Position numbers and translations under genes: made by a program. A model generated the notes under the pieces. It saw nothing but the letters and a program-made list of their open reading frames with translations. It was not told where the DNA came from and made no database searches. A stretch of DNA of 64,000 nucleotides from an uncultured Clostridium sp. (GTDB taxonomy: Bacteria > Bacillota > Clostridia > Clostridiales > Clostridiaceae), in NCBI GenBank assembly GCA_934746785.1, contig CAKVFO010000002.1, positions 1 to 64,000 of the forward strand, in the 5' to 3' direction. Each line of letters opens with the position of its first letter. Positions within the stretch are counted from its first letter, which is position 1. Positions 55,822 through 64,000 of this stretch are shown here, piece by piece.

Positions 55822-58800
55822 GTGAGAGTAATAGAAAATACTAATATTACCACTAACTTATTAAAAAACTTGCCTAAAGAATTGCTTGGAAAAATTAATA
55901 TATCATGGAGTACTAAAAGTGACACTGAAACCATAGAGGCAATTGTTTTATATGGAGAATCTTATGAGAAAGTTAATGAATATGTAAAGAAAATAGATGG
56001 AGAGTTAGATAATCTAGGATATGGATTTGGAATAGTTACTATAGATGTTAAGAATTTAATTGAGCTGGTTAAAAGCCCTGATATTCAATATATAGAGCTG
56101 CCAAAGAGCTTATATTTTTCAGATACTTATAGCAATAGAGCTACCTGTGTTGATAGAGCTAGAAATGAATACAATTTAGATGGAGAAGGAATAGTTATAG
56201 GATTTATTGATACAGGAATAGATTATACTCATCCAGCTTTTTTGAATGATGATGGAACTACAAGGATAGAGTACATTTATGATTTAAGTCTTAATAGGGC
56301 TGTTTATAGTAAAGCAGAGATAAATAATGCATTAAAAAGTCCAGATCCTTTTTCAATAGTACCATCTCAAGATATTATTGAGCATGGAACTCATGTGGCA
56401 GGAATAGCCTGTGCAGGAGGTAATATAAATCCTAATTATTATGGTGTAGCACCTAAATCATCAATAATGATGGTTAAAACAGCTAGGGGAAACTTTGCGT
56501 TAAGTACTCAGATTATGAGAGGATTAAGGTTTTTAGTTGAAAAGGCTAAGGAAATTAATATGCCTTTAGTTGTAAATATAAGTTTAAGTACAAACGATGG
56601 AGCTCATGATGGCAATAGTCTTTTAGAGAAATATGTAAATACAATTGCAACTTTAGAAAGAGTAACTATTGTAATTGCTGCAGGAAATGAAGGTGAAGCG
56701 GAACATCACATTGGAGGAGAACTAAATGATGAGGTAGATGTTAGATTTAATGTTGCTGAAGATGAAATAACTGTAGTTCTTAATCTTTATAAATCAGTTT
56801 TACCTCAAATAAGTATTGAATTAATAACACCATCAGGTGCAAGTACTGGAGAAATTTTTGTGGAAGAAGGATATAGAGAGGGTTTTATATCAGGAAATAG
56901 ATATCAAATCTATGATACGGGTCCAAAGTCTTTCGATATAAATGGAGAGATAGGAATTTCTTTAATTAGTGGTGGAAACTATATATTATCAGGAGTATGG
57001 ACAATAAAGATACGAGTTAAAAATGAATATAAAGGAATATTTGATATTTGGCTGCCTATATTAGAGGGGTTAAATCAAAAAACTAAATTTTTAAACTCAA
57101 CTATTGACAATACCTTAGGAATACCAGCTACAACATTGAATGTTATTTCTGTAGGAAGTTATAATCCAGTAACTAGGGGTATTTCTTCTTTTAGTGGCAG
57201 GGGAAGAATTACTTTATATGGAGAGTCAAAGCCAGATGTAGTGGCACCAGGTGAAAATATTATAGCACCAGTTCCTAATAGGTCTTTTGATAGAAAGAGC
57301 GGAACATCTATGGCAACACCTCAGGTATCAGGAATAGCAGCTCTTATGATGCAATGGGGAATATTAAAAGGCAATGATTTTTTTCTATATGGAGATAGAT
57401 TAAAGAGATATTTAATAACTGGTTCTAAAAGGGAGAGAACTGATGTGATCTACCCAGATCCTAGCTGGGGATATGGTGAAGTATGTGCTTATAATACACT
57501 TAATGAGCTTTCTAGGGTACTTAATATTGTAAATATTAATCCTAATTTTAATAGGCAAGGAGAAACTATAGAAGAGTATTTTCAAAGGCTTTCACAATCA
57601 TCAGAGAGAATAGGATTATTTGTAGAATACAGCATTAAAGAAAGGTTTTTAGAGTTAAATAACTTACCTGATGTTTCAGCAGTAACCTTAAATGAATCTT
57701 TTGGAGCTGTATATCTTTCTATAAATAAGATACCTGAAATTAGAGATTATATTAAGGATATTTATCAAGAAGAAGATACTCAAGTCTTTACATTAAATAG
57801 CATCACACCTATTGAGGCAAGTAATGTAATTAACTTTCAAGATAATCCATATCTTAGTCTGACAGGAAAAGGCGTAATTTTAGCTATTTTAGACACAGGA
57901 ATAGACTATCTAAATACAGAGTTTCAGAAGGAAGATGATACGACAAGGATTATAAGTATATGGGATCAAAATATAGAGTCAGATAAAAAGGTTTATGGAG
58001 TAAAACTTGGAACAGAGTATTCTTCAGAACAAATTAATCAAGCAATACAGCTTCAAAAGGCTGGTCAAGATCCTTATAGCATAGTACCAAGTAAGGATGA
58101 GAATGGGCATGGAACTATGGTAGCAGGGCTTGTGGGAGCAAGAGGTAAAAATCAAAATCTAAGAAGTCCAGCGCCTGATGGAGATTTTATTATAGTAAAG
58201 TTAAGAAAAGCAGGGCCTGATATCTTAGCACTTTCAGGTGTAAATAAGCCAGGAGTTTTAGGGTATATGCCTATTGATATAGAGATGGGACTTAGATATG
58301 TTTCTATAATTGCATCAAGTTTAAAAAGACCAATGGTTATATTATGTCCTTTTGGAACTAACAGCGGTTATCATAATGGACATGAACTTATTTCTGAAGG
58401 ATTAGATGTAATAGCAAATCAGGCTGGAGTTGTGCCAGTTGCAGGTACAGGTAATGAAGGTGATACAGATACACATACAGATGGAGTTATTAGGAATAAA
58501 GGTGAGACACAGACCATTGAGCTTAGGGTAGGTAAAAATCAAAGTACTTTATTCTTTTCTATATGGATTGAAAAGCCAGATATAATGTCATTATCTATAG
58601 TATCTCCATCTGGAGAAAGTATTGATAGGATTCCCGCAACTTTAGGCAATCAAAAGGATGTTAAGTTTGTATATGAAGGAACTTCTATGAGGATAAAATA
58701 TCATTTGTCAGATAGAATTAGTGGAACAGAGCATATAGTTATTTCTGCCATAAATTTAAAAGAAGGAATATGGAGATTTAATCTTCATGGTGATTATATA

Positions 58801-59376
58801 GTAACAGGAAGATATTATGCATGGATTCCTCAAAGAAGTCTTTTAGATTCAGACACTAAATTTTTAAATCCATCTCCAAACATTACTTTAACTATACCTT
58901 CAACAGGAGAATCGGTAGTTTCAGTAGCTTATTATAATCAAAGCAATGATTCAACAGTTGGCGCTTCAGGAAGAGGGTTTCCTATAGGAGGAGGAATAAA
59001 ACCTACTATAGCAGCAGGAGGAGTTAACGCTAATATAATAAGGCCTAACAATCAAATCGGCCTTGCAACAGGCTCATCAGTAGCCATGTCTATTACTGCA
59101 GGAGTATGTGCATTAATTTTAGAATGGGCAATTGTAAATAAAAACGATAAAGAAGTAGGAATTCAAGAGATTATAACTTACCTAATAAGAGGTGCTAGAA
59201 AAAGAGGTGGAGATAATTATCCTAATAACTTATGGGGATATGGAATGCTCGATATGCAAGGGGTTATTGATGCTATAAGAGGCGATTATAGAATGGAATC
59301 TAAAGAGGAAGAGTATGAAGAGTTTTATATAGGAGACCTATTTGTTAGGAAACCTTTAAAAAATTTTCACCATTAA
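55822..59376 (+). CDS. tandem subtilisin-like germination protease (fused Csp-type, CspBA-like)
   Basis: 1184 residues made of two complete subtilase units, each a prodomain-like segment plus an S8 catalytic domain with the beta-barrel insert typical of Csp proteases. Unit 1: D130 ('FIDTGIDYTHP'), H188 ('EHGTHVAGI'), oxyanion Asn ('AAGNEGE'), S496 ('GTSMATPQVSG'). Unit 2: D691 ('ILDTGIDYLNTEF'), H763 ('NGHGTMVAGL'), Asn ('GTGNEGD'), S1086 ('TGSSVAMSITAG', a nonstandard GTSMAxP box without Pro). Both triads are present. Csp proteases cut pro-SleC at germination; sleC is 50 bases downstream. No signal peptide. The only start after AGGAG is GTG 55822, which overlaps that site, so the true start is uncertain (possibly a rare codon a few bases downstream). 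Confidence 0.88.
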   Translation: MRVIENTNITTNLLKNLPKELLGKINISWSTKSDTETIEAIVLYGESYEKVNEYVKKIDGELDNLGYGFGIVTIDVKNLIELVKSPDIQYIELPKSLYFSDTYSNRATCVDRARNEYNLDGEGIVIGFIDTGIDYTHPAFLNDDGTTRIEYIYDLSLNRAVYSKAEINNALKSPDPFSIVPSQDIIEHGTHVAGIACAGGNINPNYYGVAPKSSIMMVKTARGNFALSTQIMRGLRFLVEKAKEINMPLVVNISLSTNDGAHDGNSLLEKYVNTIATLERVTIVIAAGNEGEAEHHIGGELNDEVDVRFNVAEDEITVVLNLYKSVLPQISIELITPSGASTGEIFVEEGYREGFISGNRYQIYDTGPKSFDINGEIGISLISGGNYILSGVWTIKIRVKNEYKGIFDIWLPILEGLNQKTKFLNSTIDNTLGIPATTLNVISVGSYNPVTRGISSFSGRGRITLYGESKPDVVAPGENIIAPVPNRSFDRKSGTSMATPQVSGIAALMMQWGILKGNDFFLYGDRLKRYLITGSKRERTDVIYPDPSWGYGEVCAYNTLNELSRVLNIVNINPNFNRQGETIEEYFQRLSQSSERIGLFVEYSIKERFLELNNLPDVSAVTLNESFGAVYLSINKIPEIRDYIKDIYQEEDTQVFTLNSITPIEASNVINFQDNPYLSLTGKGVILAILDTGIDYLNTEFQKEDDTTRIISIWDQNIESDKKVYGVKLGTEYSSEQINQAIQLQKAGQDPYSIVPSKDENGHGTMVAGLVGARGKNQNLRSPAPDGDFIIVKLRKAGPDILALSGVNKPGVLGYMPIDIEMGLRYVSIIASSLKRPMVILCPFGTNSGYHNGHELISEGLDVIANQAGVVPVAGTGNEGDTDTHTDGVIRNKGETQTIELRVGKNQSTLFFSIWIEKPDIMSLSIVSPSGESIDRIPATLGNQKDVKFVYEGTSMRIKYHLSDRISGTEHIVISAINLKEGIWRFNLHGDYIVTGRYYAWIPQRSLLDSDTKFLNPSPNITLTIPSTGESVVSVAYYNQSNDSTVGASGRGFPIGGGIKPTIAAGGVNANIIRPNNQIGLATGSSVAMSITAGVCALILEWAIVNKNDKEVGIQEIITYLIRGARKRGGDNYPNNLWGYGMLDMQGVIDAIRGDYRMESKEEEYEEFYIGDLFVRKPLKNFHH

Positions 59377-59426
59377 AAAATAGAAATCATAGACTATATA
59401 GTATAACAATAAACGGAGATAATTAA

Positions 59427-60761
59427 ATGGCAAAAGGGCGAATTAAAGTTCAGTGTTTTCAAGGTGATAGTTATATTCCAGTAGATGGTTCTAAAGTTAC
59501 CATAAGACCTTCAGGAGACAACTCTCAGGCAAGAACTAACTATAGAGTAGATTTGGTAACAGATTCTTTGGGAGCAACTCAGCCTATAGAGGTTGATGCA
59601 CCTCCACTTGAATATTCTCAAAATCCATCGAATAATGCACCTTACAGCTTATATGATATAAGAGTTGAAAAGGCAGGATTTGAGGATGTATCTATAAGAA
59701 ACGTTCAGGTTTTTCCAGAGAGAACAGCTCTTCAGAATGTTAATTTAACTCAGGCATCTAATTCAAGAGCAAGCAGAGCAAAGGTAATAGTTGTACTTCC
59801 TAACACTTTGTTTGGAAATTATCCTGCTAAAATACCTGAAAATCCAGATAAACCATTACCAGCACCGTCAAGCGGAGTTGTACTTCCAAAGCCAGTAGTT
59901 CCTGAGTTTATTACAGTTCATCAAGGAAGTCCTAATGATAATACAGCACCAAATTATACAGTAAATTATAAGGATTATATAAAGAATGTAGCATCATGTG
60001 AAATTTATTCAACATGGCCTGAAAGCACTATAAGGGCAAATATATTTTGTATAATATCATTTACTTTAAATAGAATTTATACAGAGTGGTATAAAGGAAA
60101 AGGAAAGAATTTTGATATAACAAGTTCTACAGCTTATGATCATGCTTTTAATTATGGAAGAAATATTTATGATAGTATTAGTGCAATAGTAGATGAAATA
60201 TTCTCGACTTATATAAGGAGATATGGAAGAAAGCAGCCTTTATTAACTCAATATTGTGATGGCAAAAATGTTACATGTCCTCAATGGTTAAGTCAATGGG
60301 GAAGCAAGTATTTAGGAGATCAGGGAAAGGTTCCTTATGAAATTTTAACTTATTACTATGGAAATGATATAGAGCTTACAACAGCAGAACAGGTTAAAGG
60401 AAGTCCATCATCTTATCCAGGCTTTGATTTAGATATAGGTTCAAGTGGAGAGCCAGTAAGAATGGTTCAACAGTTTTTAAATAGAATAGCTCAAAACTAT
60501 CCTTTAATACCTAAGGTGGCTGTTGATGGACAGTATGGAAGCTCAACAGCAGAACAGGTTAAAGTATTTCAAAGTATATTCAATTTACCACAGACCGGAG
60601 TAGTTGATTATGCAACTTGGTATAAGATATCTGATGTTTATGTTGGAGTTACTAAGATAGCAGAATTAAGAAGTGAAAATGTATTTTATCCACCTGGAGC
60701 TAAAACAGGCTACAGAGGAATAGAAACTCCAAGTTTTCACTATCCAACAGATTTTTTATAG
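59427..60761 (+). CDS. sleC: spore cortex-lytic pro-enzyme SleC
   Basis: Cortex peptidoglycan lytic transglycosylase, stored as an inactive zymogen in the spore and activated by Csp protease. 444 residues, close to the family's length. N-terminal pro region (about 1-115, 'KGRIKVQCFQGDSYIPVDGS'), a SpoIID-like catalytic domain (about 180-315) with 'VASCEIYSTWPESTIRANIF', 'LNRIYTEWYKGKGKNFDITS' and 'YCDGKNVTCPQWLSQWGSKY', and a C-terminal peptidoglycan-binding domain 1 (about 335-420, 'GSSGEPVRMVQQFLNRIA'). ATG 59427 follows CGGAGAT. Same order as csp-sleC in C. perfringens. Confidence 0.93.
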   Translation: MAKGRIKVQCFQGDSYIPVDGSKVTIRPSGDNSQARTNYRVDLVTDSLGATQPIEVDAPPLEYSQNPSNNAPYSLYDIRVEKAGFEDVSIRNVQVFPERTALQNVNLTQASNSRASRAKVIVVLPNTLFGNYPAKIPENPDKPLPAPSSGVVLPKPVVPEFITVHQGSPNDNTAPNYTVNYKDYIKNVASCEIYSTWPESTIRANIFCIISFTLNRIYTEWYKGKGKNFDITSSTAYDHAFNYGRNIYDSISAIVDEIFSTYIRRYGRKQPLLTQYCDGKNVTCPQWLSQWGSKYLGDQGKVPYEILTYYYGNDIELTTAEQVKGSPSSYPGFDLDIGSSGEPVRMVQQFLNRIAQNYPLIPKVAVDGQYGSSTAEQVKVFQSIFNLPQTGVVDYATWYKISDVYVGVTKIAELRSENVFYPPGAKTGYRGIETPSFHYPTDFL

Positions 60762-60789
60762 GAGTAAAAGAGTAAATACTCTTTTACTC
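60762..60789 (+). terminator. hairpin after sleC
   Basis: GAGTAAAAGAGTA pairs perfectly with TACTCTTTTACTC. There is no T-run right after it, so termination is possible but not certain. Confidence 0.55.
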
Positions 60790-60791
60790 TC

Positions 60792-60839
60792 AAGAACTTT
60801 AGAGTATATACTCTTAAGAACTTTAGAGTATATACTCTT
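60792..60839. repeat. tandem 24-bp direct repeat, two units, each with a palindrome
   Basis: AAGAACTTTAGAGTATATACTCTT occurs at 60792-60815 and exactly again at 60816-60839. Each holds the palindrome GAGTATATACTC. It lies between the convergent sleC and radical-SAM genes. Confidence 0.9.
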
Positions 60840-61745
60840 TTAAACACCTTGCATTTTGAAGGAAGGGATATAACTTTTATTATTAGTTCCTTCTTCTTGA
60901 ATAAATCCATTAGTAACACCAATATTAGCAGCGTAGGTAATTAATGAGTCATAGTGTTTTGGATTTAAAGGTTTATTTATTTCAGGATAAAGGGCAGCAT
61001 TATGCATAGGAATATACTGATTCATAATGCTTATATAAACAGAATCACCAAAGGTATTATAGATTTCATCAATAACCTTCTTAGAATCAAATAATAGTCC
61101 TGGAAGCATTAAATGCCTTATAATAACGCCTTTTTGAATTTTACCTTCATCATCAAATTTAGGTTCACCAGTTTGTCTAACCATCTCTTTTAAAACAGGA
61201 ATTATGTTTTCTTTATATTCTTTTATTTTAGAGTATTTTAAAGAATATTTATCATTAAAATACTTGAAGTCAGGTAAATAAACATCTATGTATCCATCTA
61301 GAGATTTTATTGTTTCAAGAGAATCATAACTATTTGTATTATAAAGAATAGGAAGGTTTAATCCTTTATTTCTAGCAATCTCTATAGCCTCTTTTATTTG
61401 AGGAACATAATGAGTTGGAGTCACTAGATTTATATTGTTAGCTCCCTTTCCTTGAAGTTCCATAAATATATCACTTAATCTTTCAATAGAAACAGCTTTT
61501 CCTTTAAACTCTTGGCTTATTTCATGGTTCTGACAGAATACACATTTCAAGTTACAGTGGGAGAAAAATACAGCACCAGATCCATTGCCGCAAGATATAG
61601 GCGGCTCTTCCCACATATGAAGTTCAGCTCTTGCTAGTTTTACAGTATCATTTGCTCTGCATACACCAAGCTGTCCATTAAGCCTGTTGACTTTACAGTT
61701 CCATTTACATAGAGAACAGCTTTCTAAAAGTTTTTCATATTTCAA
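60840..61745 (-). CDS. radical SAM protein (PflA-like, COG1313)
   Basis: A 301-residue radical-SAM protein with the cluster motif 'CNLKCVFCQNHEIS' (CxxxCxxC, near residues 76-83) and further Cys 'CSLCKWNC' and 'LGVCRA' near the N-terminus, a pattern of the PflA-like COG1313 group. Function is not settled; AmmeMemoRadiSam-like groups are related. TTG 61745 follows GGAGGTG by about 7 bases; that ribosome site is in the 3' arm of an 18-bp hairpin (see 61751-61795). Confidence 0.88.
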   Translation of the reverse strand: MKYEKLLESCSLCKWNCKVNRLNGQLGVCRANDTVKLARAELHMWEEPPISCGNGSGAVFFSHCNLKCVFCQNHEISQEFKGKAVSIERLSDIFMELQGKGANNINLVTPTHYVPQIKEAIEIARNKGLNLPILYNTNSYDSLETIKSLDGYIDVYLPDFKYFNDKYSLKYSKIKEYKENIIPVLKEMVRQTGEPKFDDEGKIQKGVIIRHLMLPGLLFDSKKVIDEIYNTFGDSVYISIMNQYIPMHNAALYPEINKPLNPKHYDSLITYAANIGVTNGFIQEEGTNNKSYIPSFKMQGV

Positions 61746-61796
61746 AAAAACACCTCCTCTTAGTCTTACTAAATTATAAGACTAAGAGGAGGTGAT
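61744..61796 (-). terminator. hairpin: intrinsic terminator that also holds the SD of the next gene
   Basis: On the minus strand CACCTCCTCTTAGTCTTA pairs perfectly with TAAGACTAAGAGGAGGTG over 18 bp with an 8-base loop, then TTTTTTT. It lies between the YkvI-like gene and the radical-SAM gene. AGGAGGTG in the 3' arm is the ribosome site of the radical-SAM gene, whose TTG start is at 61745. Confidence 0.85.
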
Positions 61797-61805
61797 TACA
61801 AATAG

Positions 61806-62867
61806 TTAGTCTGTAAGCTCATTCTTATGCTTAACATAAAATAGAATGCATTGACTTATAAATATTAAACTTAAAACTCCAAAGGCAGGGTAGAGTGTTG
61901 AAATTAAGTTTGTAAACCCTATCTGCGATATTGGAAGAGCTACAGCAAGGACAATAAATATGCCTTTTTTAAACTTTATATTGAAACTTTGTTCTAAAGT
62001 TTTGCTTATAGAATATACATCAGAAACCTCTGTTGAAAACATTTCTAGCAATATAATTACTAAAAGTAAAGCCTGAACAATGGCGCCAAACCTTTGAGAA
62101 ACGAATAGTAAAGGAATTTCATATTCGTATATATAAGGCTGATTAACAGTTAGTAAAAGATTAATCATACAGCAAAGAAGAGTTAATCCTAGAGCACCCA
62201 AAGATATACCTGTAATCATTGTTTTAGACTTTTTCATTTTATTACTTAAGGGTACTAATACTCCAGAAGAGCAAAGTGTATTATAACCAGCATAAAGAAT
62301 AGTAGAAAGCAAAATACCTTCTTTCTTTGGAGTAAAACTCTTTAGATTGTCTACGGTAAGGAGATCTTTGCAAAATATAAAATATAGTAATGTAATTAAA
62401 GTCATAGTAAAAATTAAAGAAGGTACAATGAAAGAATTAACTTCAATTAATCCATCTGTTCCTCTAAGTAGAAAGAAAGTTGCAAGACCAAGCATTATTA
62501 AAGTTCCCACAATCTTAGGTATTCCAAAAAATTGATTAATAAGAGCACCGCTTCCTGCTAAAATTATTGATGCACTTGAAATTAAATAAAGTGTAGTTAT
62601 AACCCCAGTAAGTTTTCCAAAGATATTAGGGCTTATAATTTTCATTACGTCACTATAGGAATCTAATTTATAGTTAACACTTATTTTAGAGATTATTGTT
62701 CCTATGAATATATAAAAGGCACCACATAAAATTATTCCTAGAAAGCTCGTTATCCCAAAAGAAGTGAAAAATTGAGTTATCTCTTTTCCAGAAGCTAAGC
62801 CAGCTCCAACAATAGTTCCTATAAAAACTACAGCTATTTGAAAGATTTTTGTAAGCTCATTTTTCAA
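61806..62867 (-). CDS. YkvI family membrane protein (amino-acid-transporter-like)
   Basis: About 353 residues, ten or more transmembrane helices, of the YkvI group (LeuT/APC-like fold). N-terminal 'FIGTIVGAGLASGKEITQFF' is the unwound first helix seen in this fold; 'LYAGYNTLCSSGVLVPLSNK' follows further on. The substrate is not known. A longer frame opens at 62915, but AAAGGAG lies after that start; TTG 62867, 7 bases behind it, is chosen. Upstream of the radical-SAM gene on the same strand, separated by a terminator-like hairpin. Confidence 0.85.
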   Translation of the reverse strand: MKNELTKIFQIAVVFIGTIVGAGLASGKEITQFFTSFGITSFLGIILCGAFYIFIGTIISKISVNYKLDSYSDVMKIISPNIFGKLTGVITTLYLISSASIILAGSGALINQFFGIPKIVGTLIMLGLATFFLLRGTDGLIEVNSFIVPSLIFTMTLITLLYFIFCKDLLTVDNLKSFTPKKEGILLSTILYAGYNTLCSSGVLVPLSNKMKKSKTMITGISLGALGLTLLCCMINLLLTVNQPYIYEYEIPLLFVSQRFGAIVQALLLVIILLEMFSTEVSDVYSISKTLEQSFNIKFKKGIFIVLAVALPISQIGFTNLISTLYPAFGVLSLIFISQCILFYVKHKNELTD

Positions 62868-63005
62868 AAGAAAGCTCCTTTCCAAGTTACTTCTTAATAA
62901 CAAATATATTATCAATAGATATTTTTATTACTTAACTTATTTGAATAAGTAAAAATTTCTTATGGAAAACTAAGTTTATCAAGTTAGATGAAGGGAGAGC
63001 TTTGG

Positions 63006-64000
63006 ATGAAAAAAATTATTATTTTTATTTTATGTTTAGGACTAATTGGATGTAGTACTGTAGTTCAAAATGTAAGTTCAAATTTATTTGATATAGAAAA
63101 AGCAAAAGAGATTTCAAGTAAATATATGAGTGCGTTATCAGAAAGTGAGATATCAGAGGCAGAATCACTTTGTGAAAATAAATTTATATCTAATAAAGAA
63201 GCTGAAAAGCTGGAAAATAATAAGTTTTTAGCTTATAAAATTGATGAAGTTAATGAAGGTGCTGATTATGCGTATATTAAATATCTCGTAATCAGGGGTA
63301 ATAATAGTGAAGTAAGAGCTGATTTAGACAGTATAGAACTAAAGATTAGTAAAATACAAGATAATTATAAGATAACTGAAGTAGAAGCTAAAAATGTAAA
63401 GCAGGTTTACCTTGAAAAAGAGAATTTAAGAATAATAGATGGAATGACAGGTAAGAGTAATCTTCTTTTAAGAAAAAAGGATATACCTAAAGAGGTCTAT
63501 AGAAAAGGTGATGAAGTAACTTTAACTATGGATACAGTTCCAGACGTTCAATTCAGTAAATTAAATATTGGATTTCAAGGAAAATATGTAGGCATGACTT
63601 TGAGTAATAGCAATAAAACATTAGTTGTACTTTCAGTAATAAGTAATGAAGATGGGAATTCTAAAGCATCAGGAAAGGTGAACTCAGAAAGTGGTGAAGA
63701 GATAGAAGATATTTTTGAAAAGCCTGTATCACAAAAGATAATAGGATATGATCTTGTTAATGCAGGAAAGACAGAGAAAATATTATTTACTGACAATGAT
63801 GAGGCATTAGTACTTCAAGTGAAAAAAGAAGGCGAAGGTTCAGCGGTAAGAGTATATAAAAATGCAACGGGAGAACTTATGAATTTAGAAATAAATAAAA
63901 AGTTCCCATCTGATAAGTACTCATTAGATGTAAAAAAGATAACAGAAGGCAGGATTTATATAGATGTAACATCTTTAGATAGTAATGCTGAAGATGGTGG
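63006..64000 (+). CDS. lipoprotein of unknown function, 3' end cut by window
   Basis: The frame is open from ATG 63006 to the window end (over 330 codons). ATG follows GGGAGAG. The N-terminus is 'MKKIIIFILCLGLIGCSTV': a signal peptide with lipobox 'LIGC' (Cys 16). The mature part starts with a helical region ('DIEKAKEISSKYMSALSESE') and continues with beta-rich sequence ('SNLLLRKKDIPKEVYRKGDE'). Family not recognised. Divergent from the YkvI-like gene. Confidence 0.8.
   Translation, partial: MKKIIIFILCLGLIGCSTVVQNVSSNLFDIEKAKEISSKYMSALSESEISEAESLCENKFISNKEAEKLENNKFLAYKIDEVNEGADYAYIKYLVIRGNNSEVRADLDSIELKISKIQDNYKITEVEAKNVKQVYLEKENLRIIDGMTGKSNLLLRKKDIPKEVYRKGDEVTLTMDTVPDVQFSKLNIGFQGKYVGMTLSNSNKTLVVLSVISNEDGNSKASGKVNSESGEEIEDIFEKPVSQKIIGYDLVNAGKTEKILFTDNDEALVLQVKKEGEGSAVRVYKNATGELMNLEINKKFPSDKYSLDVKKITEGRIYIDVTSLDSNAEDG

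Noticed and set aside
60792..60839. CRISPR-like direct repeats
   Set aside because: Two units abut with no spacers, and each is a palindrome; not an array. No array was seen anywhere in the window.

Overview
The window is AT-rich chromosomal DNA from a spore-forming, motile, anaerobic Clostridium (sensu stricto type). The evidence is an [FeFe]-hydrogenase of the long clostridial type, the spore cortex-lytic enzyme SleC with its Csp-type activating subtilases, a flagellin gene, a ferrous-iron transporter, LexA- and PyrR-type Gram-positive control sites, and strong GGAGG ribosome sites with frequent TTG/GTG starts. No species is claimed.

Layout. 1-1.4 kb: end of a tRNA-Ser gene, a repeat copy, a small membrane protein and a GNAT acetyltransferase. 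1.5-8.6 kb: addB-addA, recombinational repair helicase-nuclease. 8.6-12 kb: CCA-adding enzyme, an L,D-transpeptidase and a DUF1189 membrane protein. 12-17.5 kb: sbcD-sbcC and a soluble histidine kinase. 17.6-19 kb: tRNA-Arg followed by an orphan CARF-nuclease (DUF1887, Card1/Can2 type). 19-31.4 kb: psd, a TetR regulator, [FeFe]-hydrogenase, an ABC-F ATPase, YbaK, a hemolysin-III-type protein, a DUF1836/COG3044 pair, a YjiH-like protein and a HAD phosphatase. 31.5-34.7 kb: AI-2E-type exporter and proB-proA. 35-38.5 kb: a 1157-residue flagellin with an inserted zinc metalloprotease (flagellinolysin type) and a glycine-rich beta-helix-like block, behind a sigma-28-like promoter. 38.6-46.2 kb: feoAB, SDR, HAD, a decayed ABC transporter, a CmpB-type membrane protein, a PHP phosphatase and a lipoprotein. 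46.3-50.9 kb: carAB behind a PyrR leader. 51-55.8 kb: a small LexA-controlled gene, HD-GYP, murI, a DUF4325 protein, cyclophilin, DUF3783 and an HTH regulator. 55.8-60.8 kb: the germination module (tandem subtilase plus SleC). 60.8-64 kb: a radical-SAM protein, a YkvI-type transporter and the start of a lipoprotein.

Working together: addAB, sbcCD and the SOS-controlled small gene belong to DNA damage processing. The double subtilase and SleC form the protease-to-cortex-hydrolase step of spore germination. carAB and proBA are biosynthetic.

Most notable observations: the protease-bearing flagellin with an extra beta-helical block; the fused double Csp-like protease with two intact catalytic triads; the stand-alone CARF nuclease with Ser in place of the usual Glu; a LexA box between the -35 and -10 of an unknown 85-residue protein; a 32-codon ORF in the carAB leader whose Shine-Dalgarno lies in the PyrR site and whose end lies in the terminator; and a dispersed intergenic repeat whose left end repeatedly begins in the T-tract of intrinsic terminators and whose right half has a very conserved hairpin core. 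No CRISPR array, insertion sequence with a transposase, prophage or rRNA was seen.
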